A DNA stretch of 64,000 nucleotides from Epiperipatus broadwayi (GCA_028023455.1 JAQFVV010000453.1:1-64000), one strand, 5' to 3'. Numbered from the stretch's first letter, positions 11,374 to 23,866 are shown. Numbers and translations are program-made. Notes: generated by a model from the letters alone, not told the origin.

Positions 11374-11539
11374 TGGAGTCAACAAAAGAGATAGTGAATT
11401 CTGACTCTTTTGACGTTTATGTAAACAAAAATATGCTTGTTCAGAGGTTTTGGTAAAGCTCCATCTATTGATCATAAATGCAAGCAATAGCAAGTTACAT
11501 GATTTATAACTTGTTTTTGTTTTTCATATATATATATCA

Positions 11540-13355
11540 CTACATTATATATGTATTCCAAAAAATAAAAAGCTGCTACATTCTATTGACATGGTGTATA
11601 CCACATATAGCTTAATGCTTATTTAATATAGCTATATTGTTCAAAAATTCTAGTATCACAACATGTCTATTATAGAGTGAAAGTTTCTTTAAGCTGCTGT
11701 GATAATTTTAAATTTTATGATTTTTTGTATTACTTTGCAAATACTTATTCTTTCATCCATCCAGCATAAAGATAATTCATTTTTAAATTTCTTTAGAGAT
11801 TTTCAGTTATCTACTTATTGTTAAATAAATTCAGCCAACCCCATACACATCTCTTAAATCTTTAATGGTGTCATTGTTATTTATTCAATTTTTACTTATG
11901 TATTCTACTGTTTATTTTCTTTCTTAATTCTAATAATTCAGAGTATTTGTGCAGTTTTAATATTGCTCTTTTATTTAGTGTGCAAATGTCAGATGGATTA
12001 AGATTTCATCTATGTTGAAATTTGTCCAGGGTTTATAAAACTTATAACATTCCTTAATTCATTATTTATTCATATGTTTTTTTTACAAGTAATTATTAAT
12101 TTTGCAAATAACTGAACAATTAAACAATGTATATTTTTCATGTAATTTTTAAGTCAATAATGTAATATAAAAATATCATTATATAACAGCAATAATTTTA
12201 TATACTTATTATAAAATTGACACAAGAAGTTTTTTTCACTAAATATTTTATGCTCTTCTCAATGTTATTATAAACTATTTTATAGCTTCAATAGTTTGCA
12301 AAACTGAAACTTTAGAGTAGTTTACAATCACACTGAAAAAGCATAAAATATTTGCTGGAAATTTTATTATTATTATTTTTATAATAAGTAAATAGAATTA
12401 TTGCTATTATATAAATCAAAACAAAAGGTTTTTTTCTAGATAATTGTAATATTCATCTAAATATTCTGGACATTCATACAGAAAAGGTAGTCTATATAAG
12501 TTAAACTTAGTTTTTGTTAATTCTCAGCATGCTTTCAATATTTAGTATTTCATAATCATAGCAATCTATGACTTTATGTAGACTTGATAATTATTTTAAT
12601 ATTTAAAAATATTTAAATTTATTTTATTTAATATTCAAAAATATTTAAAACTTTTCAAAGAGTTCACTTCTTATATCTTTTCTGTTTATTGAATATCGGT
12701 CTTTTGTTATTGCCCAACGTCTTTGATCCTTTCATTTTTGTTTTCCCTCTGAATGCATACAATTCCAGCTCTAGAACAATAAAATTTATAGCCAGATTTT
12801 TGTTAATGATCCATAAATATTGAGGAGTATTCACTATTCTTATGTGCAATATTGTGTAGGTATTTATGCTAAATTAGTTCATTATCTTTTGAACTCCACC
12901 ATTATTAAACAAACTACTAAACAATTCAAAAGACAAACTGTCCAAGGAATCAGTTCACCAAAATCATCTACAAAATTCAATTCAACCAAGCTATTTGGAA
13001 GATTGCATATTATGGAGTATTGAGGACTAATCTCTTAATAAATAAAAACATTCATGTTTCAAAAAGAAGAGCTTCAAGTTTTCTAAAAAATACCAGTATA
13101 ACATATCAACTTGTCTCTTATTCAAAAATGTCACCAGTGATTAAATAATAGTTAGAGGATCTATAGGAGATATGGAATATCATTTTCATATTTTTCATGC
13201 TAATGTTTGACTGTGTGAATAGATTAGGTTACTTAATGAACTATTAAAGTTTATTTAAACAAATATTTAAAATTTTCTTTAAAATATAGCTATAGATTAC
13301 TGAAAAAATGTGTACAATTAAAAATAATGCGAGTAGCAAATATTAGAATATTTTA
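11540..13355. other. Unrecognised AT-rich sequence
   Basis: Short open frames such as 12820-13023 show no recognisable domain. No repeat partners were seen inside the window. Confidence 0.5.
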
Positions 13356-13359
13356 AAGG

Positions 13360-13560
13360 ATGGGTTAAAAAAGGGCAAAGGTAAGATAGAAAATAAGATG
13401 TCTAATGTTGACATGTTAAAAAGAGCAAATAAAAAATATTTATTATTGAAGTAATTATAAAACTGGAAAAAGGCAAAGAAATTATAAAGAATACACTGGA
13501 ATACCTATGGAAGGTGTGAGAAGGCAAGTTAGAAAAAATAGTATAAATTATTGTCTACAG
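13360..13560 (+). pseudogene. Possible LINE C-terminal relic (weak)
   Basis: One frame reads KMSNVDMLKRANKKYLLLK and a neighbouring frame reads MEGVRRQVRKNSINYCLQ. The order resembles the tail of many LINE polyproteins (SNEEVLRR.., then EGKR..GRxRxxWxxx). The key RK..GH block is not visible. It is only suggestive. Confidence 0.25.
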
Positions 13561-13569
13561 AAAAAAAAA

Positions 13570-14925
13570 AAATTATGAATGTCATATAGTTAATGAAATA
13601 AATAAAATGGCTTTCAAATGAATGAGGGTGATGGCCAAAATACAATTTTCTGGAAAATAATTACTAATAACAACAAATTTATTTACTAATATTTTGGAGC
13701 AAAATTATAAAAATGTTAATCACTTTGCAAAAGATATAAAGCCTTTAAGATAATTTTTGTAAAAATTCTTTAAATTATTAATCTTTTAGCTTTAGTTAGT
13801 CTAGCATATTCCAGATCTAAATTGATTGTTTTTATATGTTGTTTTGTTGGTTGATTTTTCTACTAAAAAATCCTGTTATATAAATATGTACTTGATAACA
13901 GTTTGAAATTGTTGATTGTTAATGATATTGGGATTGTCTAAGTGTTGACTGGTTTTTAATGATATATGAATTTTGTTGAAAGCATAAATTCAAAAAATGA
14001 AATGAATTTGAAATATGAAATAAAATTTGCAAATAGAAAAAATAAACAGAAAAAATAGTCAAAACAGACTTTGGGCTAAAAATTTGTATTTAATAAAAAA
14101 AAAATTATCCACTAAATGTAAGACAAATTTCAGTAATGCATAGATTCATATAATAAAAATATTTTTTTAAAATATCAAATATCAATTTTTAATTACAAAA
14201 TTCAATACAAATAATAAAAATTATTGATAGTTAATTATTAATATCATTTAGGTGAAAAATTTTCTGCTTTAAAAAACAACTATATTGAAATTAAAGCTAA
14301 ATAAGAGCATCACATTCTTACTAAAAACAAATATTTAATAATTTTACAACAAACAATAAATAAGTAAACAAATTATATGGAAACTTATTTTTCTTTTATT
14401 ATAGTGCCAATGTGTACATTTTTTCAACAGAATATGACTATAACCATTTGTTCTTTTATTGAACACTTGATATATAGGTACTTTATTTAAAATTAAATTC
14501 TTAATCTATGTGAATTGAATCTGTTTAAATTACTCAAATCTTTTTTTAATTACAAGGTATACTATCAAGTGATCACAGTGAATTTCTATTATTGATATGA
14601 ATTAAATCCAATTGCAATACCAATGTTATATTTATAAGAAAATAGTTTGAAATATTATTGAAAAAATATTATATTTTTGATTCAGAAATTTTTAATACCT
14701 GTAACTAGTTTTTATAATGCTGGTAAAGCAAAGCAATTTTAAAAATATGCTTTCTATTTTTTATATTAAAAATAAACAAATAGTTAATTATTAAAGAAAT
14801 TGTGTGATTAATAGTCACTGAATGATCTTTTTCAAAAATATTTAGCCCATGACTTATTGTTTTATCATTGCATCAAAACACACAACACATTTTTATATAT
14901 AAAAAAACAGAGTTAATATATAATT
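13570..14925. other. Unrecognised AT-rich sequence
   Basis: Mostly A/T homopolymers and unique-looking AT-rich sequence. No coding or repeat signal was recognised. Confidence 0.5.
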
Positions 14926-14929
14926 TGAG

Positions 14930-15070
14930 ATATATTATAAAATTTCAAACACCACACACAATTAAGTGATAAATAAAAATACATAAAAAAGGCAAGTCTA
15001 CATAATGAATTTATGGCTAAGCTAGCCATCATCAGTTGATTCAGATTTTTATTTTCAATATATGTTCATC
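14930..15070 (-). ncRNA. Hammerhead-like relic, minus strand
   Basis: On the minus strand the core CUGAUGA (plus 15029-15035) is followed by a 6-bp stem II, UGGCUA/UAGCCA with a GCU loop (plus 15014-15028). The conserved GAAA is changed to UAAA and no convincing stem III or stem I follows. The intact stem II next to an intact core argues for a decayed ribozyme rather than chance. Confidence 0.35.
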
Positions 15071-15079
15071 AGTTTTCAA

Positions 15080-18000
15080 CTTTTCCATTAAAAATTACTA
15101 TAATTTATTTTAAAGTTGTAATTATAAATTTATTAAACGTACATTGATTACGTAAGTAATATTTACTGAGGCTATAACCTCGATAATATGCGTATAAAAT
15201 GCGATAGTAGGGACCTCTACAGGTGTTTTAACCACAAGCTTACGCTATGGAAGAAAAGAGGGGAACAACATTGATGTTGATTTATTACAAATTTTGATAA
15301 TAGATTTATAATTAGAATGAAGTTTTTCTTACAAATATATAATCTATTTTGTTTTTTAAAGAATCTATTTTAATTTTTGATTTTCAAATCATTTAATATT
15401 TTTTATAAGTTACTGTGAGATAAAAATCATTTAGACAACTCTTCTCCAAATAATAAAGAAACAAAAAAGTACATAAAAGGATAAGCAAGCATTAATTTTT
15501 AGTTAGTGAGGGTATGCAAGAGAGGGGATAATGTATCACTACATTTATTTTCTATGTTGTTAAACTTTATGCATTTACAATTTATTTATACTTGAAAAAT
15601 AAATGAAATTTGAAATTAAGCAAAATTTTGTTCAATTTTAAAATTATTTTTAAGCAAACTGCCCTTAAAATAATATATTATTTATTTAGCTATATAAATT
15701 GAACTAAATAGAAAAAAACAGTTGCAATCTATATATATATTTCTTTTTAAATAATCCATTTTAAAATACATTTATTTGTTTTTTGAGTACAAAATGTCTA
15801 AAATAGCACAATAAATTTTATTATTTTGCTTAATTATTATACTTAAAAATATCTTTATGTTAAAATTAAATTAGAAATAAATATATTTGGACATTTTATA
15901 AATACACACACAGACACTCGCGCGCGCACATATTTATCAACGCGATAAAAAGATCGTTATTTTAAAAATTGATTTATCATTCATTTACAATTTTAATAAC
16001 TTTTTTTTTGTTCATTTAATATTAAATAGTTTTTATCTGTTTTACATTACTATCTGCTTTTGTTATAAGAAGCAATCCTTATCATTTTTTTTTAAATTTC
16101 CAGATAATAAACTAAAGTCGTTTGAAAATACTTAAATATATACATTTCATTTTCCAATTTTTAAATTTTATATTGAAATGTATGAAATTAAAATATTATA
16201 TATTTAAACTAGTTTCGTGATTTTATTCTTTCCCTGAGTATAAAGAGGGGACGGGGGATGTCTGGCGGAAGTTATTTTTAAGAAAAGTAATAATTATTTT
16301 GGTTAATAATTAACAAAAATTGGTAGATGATAAATATACTTTAAAATTGCTAATTTAATAAGCTCCCTCTTACAATAATTGTTCATATTTTTCTGAAGTA
16401 AGTATGAATTAAATTTTAAAATTAGTTTTTAAAATATCAGTAACTTGTAAAAGCTTGAGAGAATAACATCGAGTGAAAAACAAAATATGTATATATAAAT
16501 ATTGTATTATATGGATATACAACTTTAAGGTGAGTTTTTATTATTTATTTTCTTGCCTTTTTTTAATTATCTTCAAATATTGCCAAATTTTACAGGAATG
16601 TTAAAAAAAATATTCTATAATTATTTTAAATACCTTTATAATAAAAAGGGATTTTGTCTAATGAGATTATAGATTTTCGATTAATCTTGTAATAAAGTTG
16701 TAGATCAACTGCTCTGTCAATTAGTAATGTTACTGATAGCAAATGTATTATTGCTTAGAATGCATGAGAAAACAAAGGAATTATTGGCCGAGATCTTTTA
16801 TAATAAATTTTATTTTTTAATAAGTAAATGTACAATTTTTTTTAAAACAAAACAAAAAAATAAAACGAAAGAAAAATATTTATTTCGTCAGAAATAATGC
16901 TTTACAAACAATGAAATATTAAAAAAAAAATAACGAAAAAATATTTACGTTTATAATTTAACATCAAAAAAAATAAATAAATCACAGTTTAACAAAGTGC
17001 ATATTAAAATTTATTTATTAATATTCTGATTCTAGAAAGTTTAATAAACCAAAAGCATAAAAATGGCATAATATAAATTATAACTGTATGTAGGTAAAGT
17101 TTGCTTACTAAATGCAGGTTTAGAAAACAGGCAATAAAATAGGTATTATGGCTAACCAGTAATATTTTATCCCCGTAGTTAGTAGATTGCCATTAGATTA
17201 TCATTTTCTTCTCTCACAGTTATATTAATACTTCATTTTTTAATTTTATTATTACTAATAGTAATTGCAAAATATTTTTCATTTTTAGTAAAGTCAAACG
17301 TTTGATAATTTACCTTTTTGGGCAAATAGATGCGAACGCACATTTTCTTCTTTTTGACCGTTTGATAAATTTATAACTCAGTTAAACATTTGTAGAATTA
17401 GTATTCTAAACTTCTTTTATTAATTTTACCAAACTTTTCATTCGGTCTGTATTTTTTATTTAAAATTAAACTTTATAGTTAAAATAATAAATTTATATAA
17501 TTTGTTTACTATTATTTAAAAACCGTATTTTTAGCTGAGTGCATAACATGTACATACTTGAAAGTTTATAAAGTTTACAGATATTGTCCTACACTTACTG
17601 TTATTTGCTAATATAATTTCATTGTCAAATATTGCTGTTTACTTTTTATTTGAAATAAATAAAAATAAATCTTAAGAACTGATATGAAAAATATAAACGA
17701 GTAATATCGGACAAAATCCAAATTAATGTGAGACAAAAGGTACGCATTATACATGTCGGATTAAAATTACAAAGTTATACAATTGATCGATTACTGTATA
17801 ATTGTTAAAGAGAAAAAAAAAAGATAAAGGATATCTAAATTTACTGTCTAAATACGATGCTAGAAGCAGTAGAGATTATATCAATAAATTAAGCACACCC
17901 ATTTATATTTATATGTTTAATCTGAAAATAACTAAAAAAAACGTAATCATTTAAATTTATTAAATTTAATTATATATAATAATTTCAGTTAATAATAGTA

Positions 18001-18380
18001 AGAAAAAAATATAACAATTACACAATGATAGTAAATTAATTTTCACACAAAAAAGTGTGCACTATACAATATATATGTAGACAATTTTAATGAATTGTAA
18101 AAAAAAAAGAATAACAAATAAAAATATTTTGCTGGCATGGATTAAAGATGAATAAAAGAACATATTGTTAGCAAAACTAAATCAAAGGAGACTTCTATCT
18201 AACTATAATTGTATCGGATTAACAGTGAAAACAATGTGACAATTTTTTTAAGTATTTATCGTTAGGCTTTTGGTTACATTTTAAAAATTAAATTTGCTAA
18301 TTGAAGGTTAGACTATAAAATATATAGAATTAGTTAACTGGTTTCAGAAAATGTAAGCATAAGAGATAATTAGTTTTCTA
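15080..18380. other. Unrecognised AT-rich sequence with one promoter-like spot
   Basis: No gene was recognised. Homopolymer-rich throughout. The only compositional outlier is 16230-16275, which contains TATAAAG, a G-rich run and an ETS-like CGGAAGT. A smaller GC-richer patch is near 15200-15260. Confidence 0.45.
16239..16272 (+). promoter_or_regulatory. TATA/ETS-like cluster (weak)
   Basis: TATAAAG (16239-16245) is followed by a G-rich run and CGGAAGT (16266-16272), the ETS-family core. The G-rich content contrasts with the surroundings. No exon could be attached to it. Confidence 0.15.
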
Positions 18381-18424
18381 AGATGTTCGGACTTTCAATT
18401 GTTTGTATGCATATATTTTGGCAA

Positions 18425-18575
18425 ATTATGTATAGTATGTATGTATGTTTGTATGTATGTCTGCATGCATATATGTGCATATATACGTATGTATACGTTA
18501 GTATGTATATGTGTATGTATTTTTCTATGTTTATATTATGTATGTTTATACGTATTTATGTATGTAATTAAATAT
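18425..18575. repeat. Degenerate (ATGT)n array
   Basis: Repeated TATG/TGTA words interrupted by ATATACG variants. Overlapping Cys/Met/Tyr/Val-rich open frames here are products of the repeat and not genes. Confidence 0.85.
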
Positions 18576-19069
18576 GCACAGCATGCACATATCTTTACGG
18601 ATATAATGCTGATTTTGCCCAAAACCCTACTTACGCAAAGTATATTCTTTATGTGCATATGTATACGTGTGAGTATCCTGTTAAATGTAGAGTTATTTGA
18701 TCGAAAACTAATGGGTTTATATATTATATGAAGGAATACTTGATTATTACTTGTTCTAGGGGGATTCATTTTTTCCGATTGTTATTGCCGATAGAAATTT
18801 TTTAAATGATAATTTTATTTATTTTACATTTTTTGTTTAATCAATATCCTCTGCTGAGTGAATCCCAAACAGCTAGAAAACTATAATTCAGTTAGCATTG
18901 ATTAATTGTCAATCTGGTATTTTTAATTATTAAGATCTAGCTAATCTTTTAAAAGGATGCATATACTAGGAACAATTTCTTCAATTTAAGTAGCTATTTT
19001 GCAAGATATAATGAGTAATTAGCTTAAAATTATAAATAATTCTGACTCAAAAATTAAAAAAAATACTGG

Positions 19070-19258
19070 AAAAAAAAAAAAGAAAAGAAAGAAGGAGAAA
19101 AAAAAAGAGAAAGAATAGAGAATATGAGGAAAAAAGAAGAAAGAGTTAAAATAGAAAAAAGGAATTAAGAGAGGGATGAAATGAAGTAAGATAAGTAGAA
19201 AGGAAAAAGAGAAATGTGAGGAGGAAATGAGAAACTTGAAAGAGAGGAAAATAAAATA
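19070..19258 (+). repeat. About 190-bp purine-rich tract
   Basis: The plus strand is almost entirely A and G, with scattered T and no C. The Phe/Ser/Leu-rich open frame on the minus strand is an artefact of this composition. Such tracts can form triplex DNA. Confidence 0.85.
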
Positions 19259-19269
19259 TGCTAATATCA

Positions 19270-19980
19270 ATAAGAATTATAGAATATTATTAAAATATAA
19301 AATAAACATATTGAACAAAAATATCACATTAATTTTCCAGATTATTTTCAACTTTTATGCTGGAAATAGTAATGTATTCTATTTACTCTATTCTGGAGCC
19401 CGTTTATTTAGCCCAATAATGTCTCTTATTCCTCAAGAAGAGCTCACCCCAAGTAAAGTTTCTGCATTTTACACAAATTCTCTATATATGAACAGCTCAG
19501 TAATGAGCAAATAAATTTGAAATGGAAAACTTCTCATATTTATGATGGATGTGTCAAAAATGTAATGATATTGAAATACGGCATATGGTTAGTGCAAGTA
19601 CCATAGTTTTGGCATTCACACAATTAATAATATATATTTTACATGAATATATTAATGGTTGCTATTAATCATTTTTTAGGATAGAAATTATCATATTTTT
19701 AGCCAATAAAAAATGTAAACGTAATTAAAGATTAATATATTTATTGTTACTAAATACAACAACATAATAAATATTAAACAATAATGATAAAGATATGGGG
19801 GAAGTTAAATCCTGAGACAACTGAAAAATACTGATCCATTCAGAAATGTATTTTGTGGTTAATTTATATTATCGGATGTTTTTATTTATACATTTAAGAT
19901 GTAAGTAATGGAATAGAAATTTTAAGTACTGTATCTATGTATATATACATGTAAAATAAATAAAATGTCCGTTAATTAAA
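19270..19980. other. Unrecognised sequence
   Basis: An open frame at 19227-19514 continues out of the purine tract but shows no domain. Nothing else was recognised. Confidence 0.45.
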
Positions 19981-19987
19981 AACAAAA

Positions 19988-20201
19988 TTGTAATTATAAT
20001 TGAAGTAATAAATTTAACGGTTTACAAACTATTACAAACAATCCTTAAATCCGCAGAAGTACTTTCGGTTAATTTCTTAAACCTGCCTCAACTGCCATTG
20101 AGGCAGGTTTAAGAAAATAAACTAAAGTACTTCTGCGGATTTAAGGATTGTTTGTAATAGTTTGTAAACCGTTAAATTTATTATTTCAATTATAATTACA
20201 A
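19988..20201. repeat. Near-perfect 214-bp palindrome
   Basis: Arms 19988-20090 and 20099-20201 (103 bp each) are inverted copies differing at about four positions, separated by an 8-nt loop. The inner arms contain CCTGCCTCA/TGAGGCAGG and a CCGCAGAAGTACTTT block. No open frame is present. It resembles a recently formed fold-back MITE or hairpin element. The high arm identity implies youth or gene conversion. No clear target duplication was seen. Confidence 0.85.
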
Positions 20202-20214
20202 GTATATATACATA

Positions 20215-20930
20215 TATATATATATAAATGATATATTTTTAGGTTTATCCACGGATGATTTTTATTATAACTAGCTTGATCCCACAAGCCGTCAACTGGG
20301 TGATGAAAAGAATACTATAAAAATAGTTGTGGAAACACTGTGAACATTAATTTATAACAATGTTAAAATTCCACCAACAGAAAAAGACAACTATATAAAA
20401 TTAAAAAATAAAAGTCAGAAACTATTAAAATTAACGTTTTTAAAAAAATTCTTTCAAATAGGAAAAAGTTTATATTTGTCATGACGTTTGTTGATACAAT
20501 TTAGCTTTTTTTTTTTTTTTTTTACCTGTAACACATGAAAATCTTCATATTAATATGTATATACATAAATTAAGTAATGTAATATAAAATATTATATAAA
20601 AGCAATAATTCTATTTATTTATGTAATTGCAAAATTCTTCTTATTGAAAAATAATTTTTTAAAAAACACATTAATGTGAATAGTTTTCGAGTTATTTTAT
20701 ATGCTTGTTTTTGAGTTATCTTATATACTTGTTTTTTTCTATAGGTGAAATTTTAATATTGTTATAAATCAAAGTTTGCAGTGCATCTACAACCACTTTT
20801 CTACTATTTTAGTCATTACTCAATTGATGCTTTGTGTGATCAAGTCAAAACTTTGGCATATTTATATTTATAATAAAAACAATACATGGATGAATCAAAA
20901 AAAATATTTATATCTTTATTACTTATATCT
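20215..20930. repeat. PLE-A 3' tail in inverted pair
   Basis: 20215-20480 (minus orientation) and 20690-20930 (plus orientation) are related to the non-coding tail downstream of the PLE-A endonuclease relics at 42.42-42.69 and 44.25-44.51 kb. Shared features are the GAAACACTGTGAACATT word and the GTGATCAAGTCAAA word. No coding region remains between the arms; that space holds AT-rich sequence including a poly-T run. Confidence 0.55.
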
Positions 20931-20969
20931 GTAACTATAAAATTCTTCATATCAATATACATATATTCT

Positions 20970-21290
20970 TTTAATTAATATAATAACATCACATGATCAC
21001 CATCTCTTATGCTAACACATAACTGTTATTTCATCTCATAGTTTTGTAGTTAAATAGAGATAAAAGAGGGCTGCTGGAGGGTTGCATTAGATCCTAAGAT
21101 CTAGGTGCAGTGCTCTCAGATCCAAGGTTCCTCACTGATGAAGGTTACAAGCCAGAAATTAGTCTGGGAATATTGGATGAATAGGCACTAGATGGGGATT
21201 TTATGCACAAGCCTTCTGGCATCCATTGATTACTCTGGTTGGCACAGGGTAGCACTACTGTTTGGAGAGTTTAGCCAGTTTAATTAATAT
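20970..21290 (+). repeat. PLE-A terminal repeat (H2 type)
   Basis: It matches the H2 copies at 41.5-42.4 kb: a CATCACATGATCACCATCTC start, the hammerhead segment, the GATGAATAGGCACTAGAT segment and a TTTGGAGAGTTT end. It follows the PLE-A 3' tail directly, which supports these being consecutive parts of one retroelement family. Confidence 0.7.
21128..21170 (+). ncRNA. Hammerhead ribozyme-like motif, H2 type
   Basis: CUGAUGA (21135-21141) is intact. Stem II is short (GG/CC, with A-A at the first position). GAAA is at 21155-21158, followed by AUUAGU, one change from the palindrome ACUAGU, and C21164 as cleavage base. Stem I pairs CUCA (21131-21134) with UGGG (21165-21168), with one wobble. Confidence 0.5.
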
Positions 21291-21299
21291 AATATAGAA

Positions 21300-22635
21300 T
21301 ATTATTTAATAGCAATAATTCTGTTTTTTTTCAACAAATATTTTATGCACTTTTCAATGTGACTGTAAAGTATTTTCAAGATCAATTTTGCATTGAAGCT
21401 GTACACTATTTTAAAGCTTTAATACAAAATTGAAGCTTTAAAATAGTTTACAATCACATTGAGAAATATAAAATATTTACTGAAAAATCTTTTTCTATTA
21501 TTTTTAGAGTAAATATATAAAATAATTGCTGATATATTATAATATTTTATACTATTGATTTAAAAATTATATGAAAAATAAATAATTACTTGTGAAAAAC
21601 ATATGTATAAATAATATAACAATGAATTAAGGAAAGATAAAAGCTTTATAAACCCTGGACCAATTTCAATATAGATAAAACATTAATGAATCTGACATTT
21701 GAACACTTAACCTTTTAACCGCTAATTATATTATTGGTTGTATGAGGTAAAAATCAAATCTTTTAATTGGCCAACTCACAAACTGAAGACAAAGCCTATT
21801 GTTAAAACATATTCGCCTATAATATTAAATTCAACTCAGATACGTTTATAAAAAGTATATTACTAATTTTTCAGGTTATGAAGAGAACGAAAGTTCTTTC
21901 AAAAATAAATTGCTATTTATTTATTCTAAAATATTCAATTTCGGCAACATAAAAGCTATAATATAAACAAAAAGGTCGACTTTTACGTTATAGAAAAGTA
22001 AATATTTCTTTTTACTAAATCTTTAATATTTTTACTAAAATCTTCAAAATTTTTCGAAAATAATTTTGTTTTTTTAGTATTCTCTCTGAAAATCATTTGT
22101 AATTACTGAATATATACTTAATATTCTTTAAAATTATATTCGAAATGAAAATCTCAGCGTTTTTCTTTATTTTCTTTGATCAGGCGGTTTCTTTGTTCTT
22201 TCCAGCCAATCAGAATGTCTTTTTTGGCTGAGAACTCACTAACAACCAATTACAACCGATGTTCTTTCTTTGTTTAGGTTTAAATGCGTTTTTTTTATTT
22301 TTTACTTGTAAAATAATTTGGAAGAGGGCACAATCTTACAGAACTTTTAAAAACCTATTCAAAACCTATCAAACAAATATTTTAGCATAAGAACTGGCAG
22401 AGTTAGAGTGATGTCAGATGTCTACGAGGAACTTTGTAAGAGGCGGGAAAAGGGCTAATAAAAGAACAATATATAAAACTGTAAGGAAATTAAGAATAGA
22501 TGTTTATTCAAATTAAAAAATAAAAATAACAGTGAAATATATAAGCAAAAAAAATGAACAAATTACAATGATACCATTAAAGATTTAAGATATGAGTATG
22601 GTGTTGGCTGAATTTATTTGTCATAAGTAGATAAT
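21300..22635. other. AT-rich sequence with CCAAT and E2F-like words
   Basis: No gene was recognised. AGCCAATCAG at 22204-22213 fits the NF-Y consensus and GGCGGGAAAA at 22442-22451 fits an E2F site. They stand in a mildly GC-richer patch, 22140-22460. Without an exon this is weak. Confidence 0.4.
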
Positions 22636-22639
22636 ACTG

Positions 22640-23100
22640 AAAATCACTAAAAAAGTATTGGAGAAGAAACTTCTCTTCACACATATGTTAGAAAATTGAT
22701 ACACACTCTTCTGTCAATCAATGATTTAAAGACATAGATGGCCCATCTATGCTTAAAGCTTATTTTTTAAATAAACCAACATTTATAAAACAGGCCTAAA
22801 TTAGAGTTTGAACTTATGAGCCTGATTTTTAAATAAGATTCAGTGCTGCAAGTATTTAAAAATGAAAAACTTTCCCTGTGATATATAAAGTAGACTTGTG
22901 CAAGTAATATACTGATTTAAAAAATTGGGCTTATAATAAGCTCAAGCTCTAATTTGGGCATGGTCTATTAAATGTTGGTTTATTCAAGGAATAACCTCTA
23001 AGCATAGGTGGTCTACCTATGTTCTTAAGATATTATTGATGGGAGAGTGCATGGCAATTTTCTAGCATATGTGTGAAGAGTAGTTTTCTTCACAATATAT
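22640..23100. repeat. Inverted pair related to the 9.84-10.14 kb repeat (piggyBac-associated)
   Basis: 22640-22830 is an inverted, diverged copy of 22840-23100. The latter matches 9840-10140 in the same orientation, for example the GCTCTAATTTGGGCA word. Because 9840-10140 adjoins a minus-strand piggyBac relic, this may be the upstream part of that transposon family. The minus-strand translation STESYLK is compatible with the piggyBac FKGRS..QYLK region, but only loosely. Confidence 0.5.
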
Positions 23101-23128
23101 ATATATATAAATTGCTACATTTTTAATT

Positions 23129-23131
23129 ATT

Positions 23132-23170
<39 letters not shown>
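23129..23170. repeat. (CA)n(TA)n microsatellite
   Basis: A CA run passes directly into a TA run. Confidence 0.9.
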
Positions 23171-23180
23171 GTCAATATTA

Positions 23181-23385
23181 AGTAAATAAAATACTCTCAA
23201 TTCAAAGCATATGATAAAACTTTTTGGTAGAAAAGATTAACCTGTCTTTACTTTTTTATCTCAATTTCTTTATAAAGGCCAATCTAAAGCACATCAGAAA
23301 GAAAACTTGAAGGTCTTATATAAATCATATTACTTTTTAATGTTATATTTCAAATTGTTTTATATTATTTTAATAATTGACATTT
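23181..23385 (+). repeat. Direct repeat, left copy
   Basis: It aligns with 25094-25285 in the same orientation. Both contain CTGTCTTTACT and TTAATGTTATATTTCAAATTG blocks and end in a TTATATTATTTTAAT word. The two copies flank the piggyBac relic at 24.05-24.89 kb. Confidence 0.65.
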
Positions 23386-23836
23386 GCAACAGGTTGATTC
23401 TTTGTAGCTTGATATGCACTAATGGCAGCTGATTCAATAAAATTTTGTCTTCTTTTTTAAATTGTGCACAAACTATAAGCATGATGCCATCAGAAATCCC
23501 AGCATTCATTGTTGATTGATTCCATCTTTAAAATGATGTATCACAATGTAAAATTGGATAAAATTTGAATTTTTTATTAATATTTTTATTGATGGATGCA
23601 TTTAATGTTTTTATTTTCTGATCAATTGATTAGTTTACATGAGGACAATAAAGGCAGAAAATTTTTATCAGCCTTATTATCTAACTAAATACACTGATAT
23701 TCACATTCAAGACATTCTATGGGATATAAACATAATCACGGAATTTCGTAAGTATACAATTTTAATTTTTTGAATATTTTAAATTTTTTTTAATTATTTG
23801 AATAAATGGTATAATTTATTAATTTATGTTTGTATT

Positions 23837-23866
23837 GGTGTGTGTGTGTGTGTGTGTGTGTGTGTA
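23837..23866. repeat. (TG)n microsatellite
   Basis: Uninterrupted TG run. Confidence 0.9.

Larger units (their letters stand above)
10170..11530. repeat. Inverted pair of tandem 415-bp hammerhead units (H4, retrozyme-like)
   Basis: The left arm (10170 to about 10787) reads on the minus strand and the right arm (about 10788 to 11530) on the plus strand. Each arm contains two head-to-tail copies of the same unit. The predicted ribozyme cleavage positions are 415 bp apart in both arms: plus-strand bases 10952 and 11367, and minus-strand positions 10276 and 10691. No open frame is present. Tandem short units each carrying a type I hammerhead with a palindromic stem III resemble metazoan retrozymes and HHR satellites, which are non-autonomous circular-RNA retroelements. 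Assignment to that class is inference. Confidence 0.8.

Noticed and set aside
18383-18769. Overlapping open frames rich in Cys, Met, Tyr and Val
   Set aside because: They come from the degenerate ATGT repeat. No domain or conserved start context is present.
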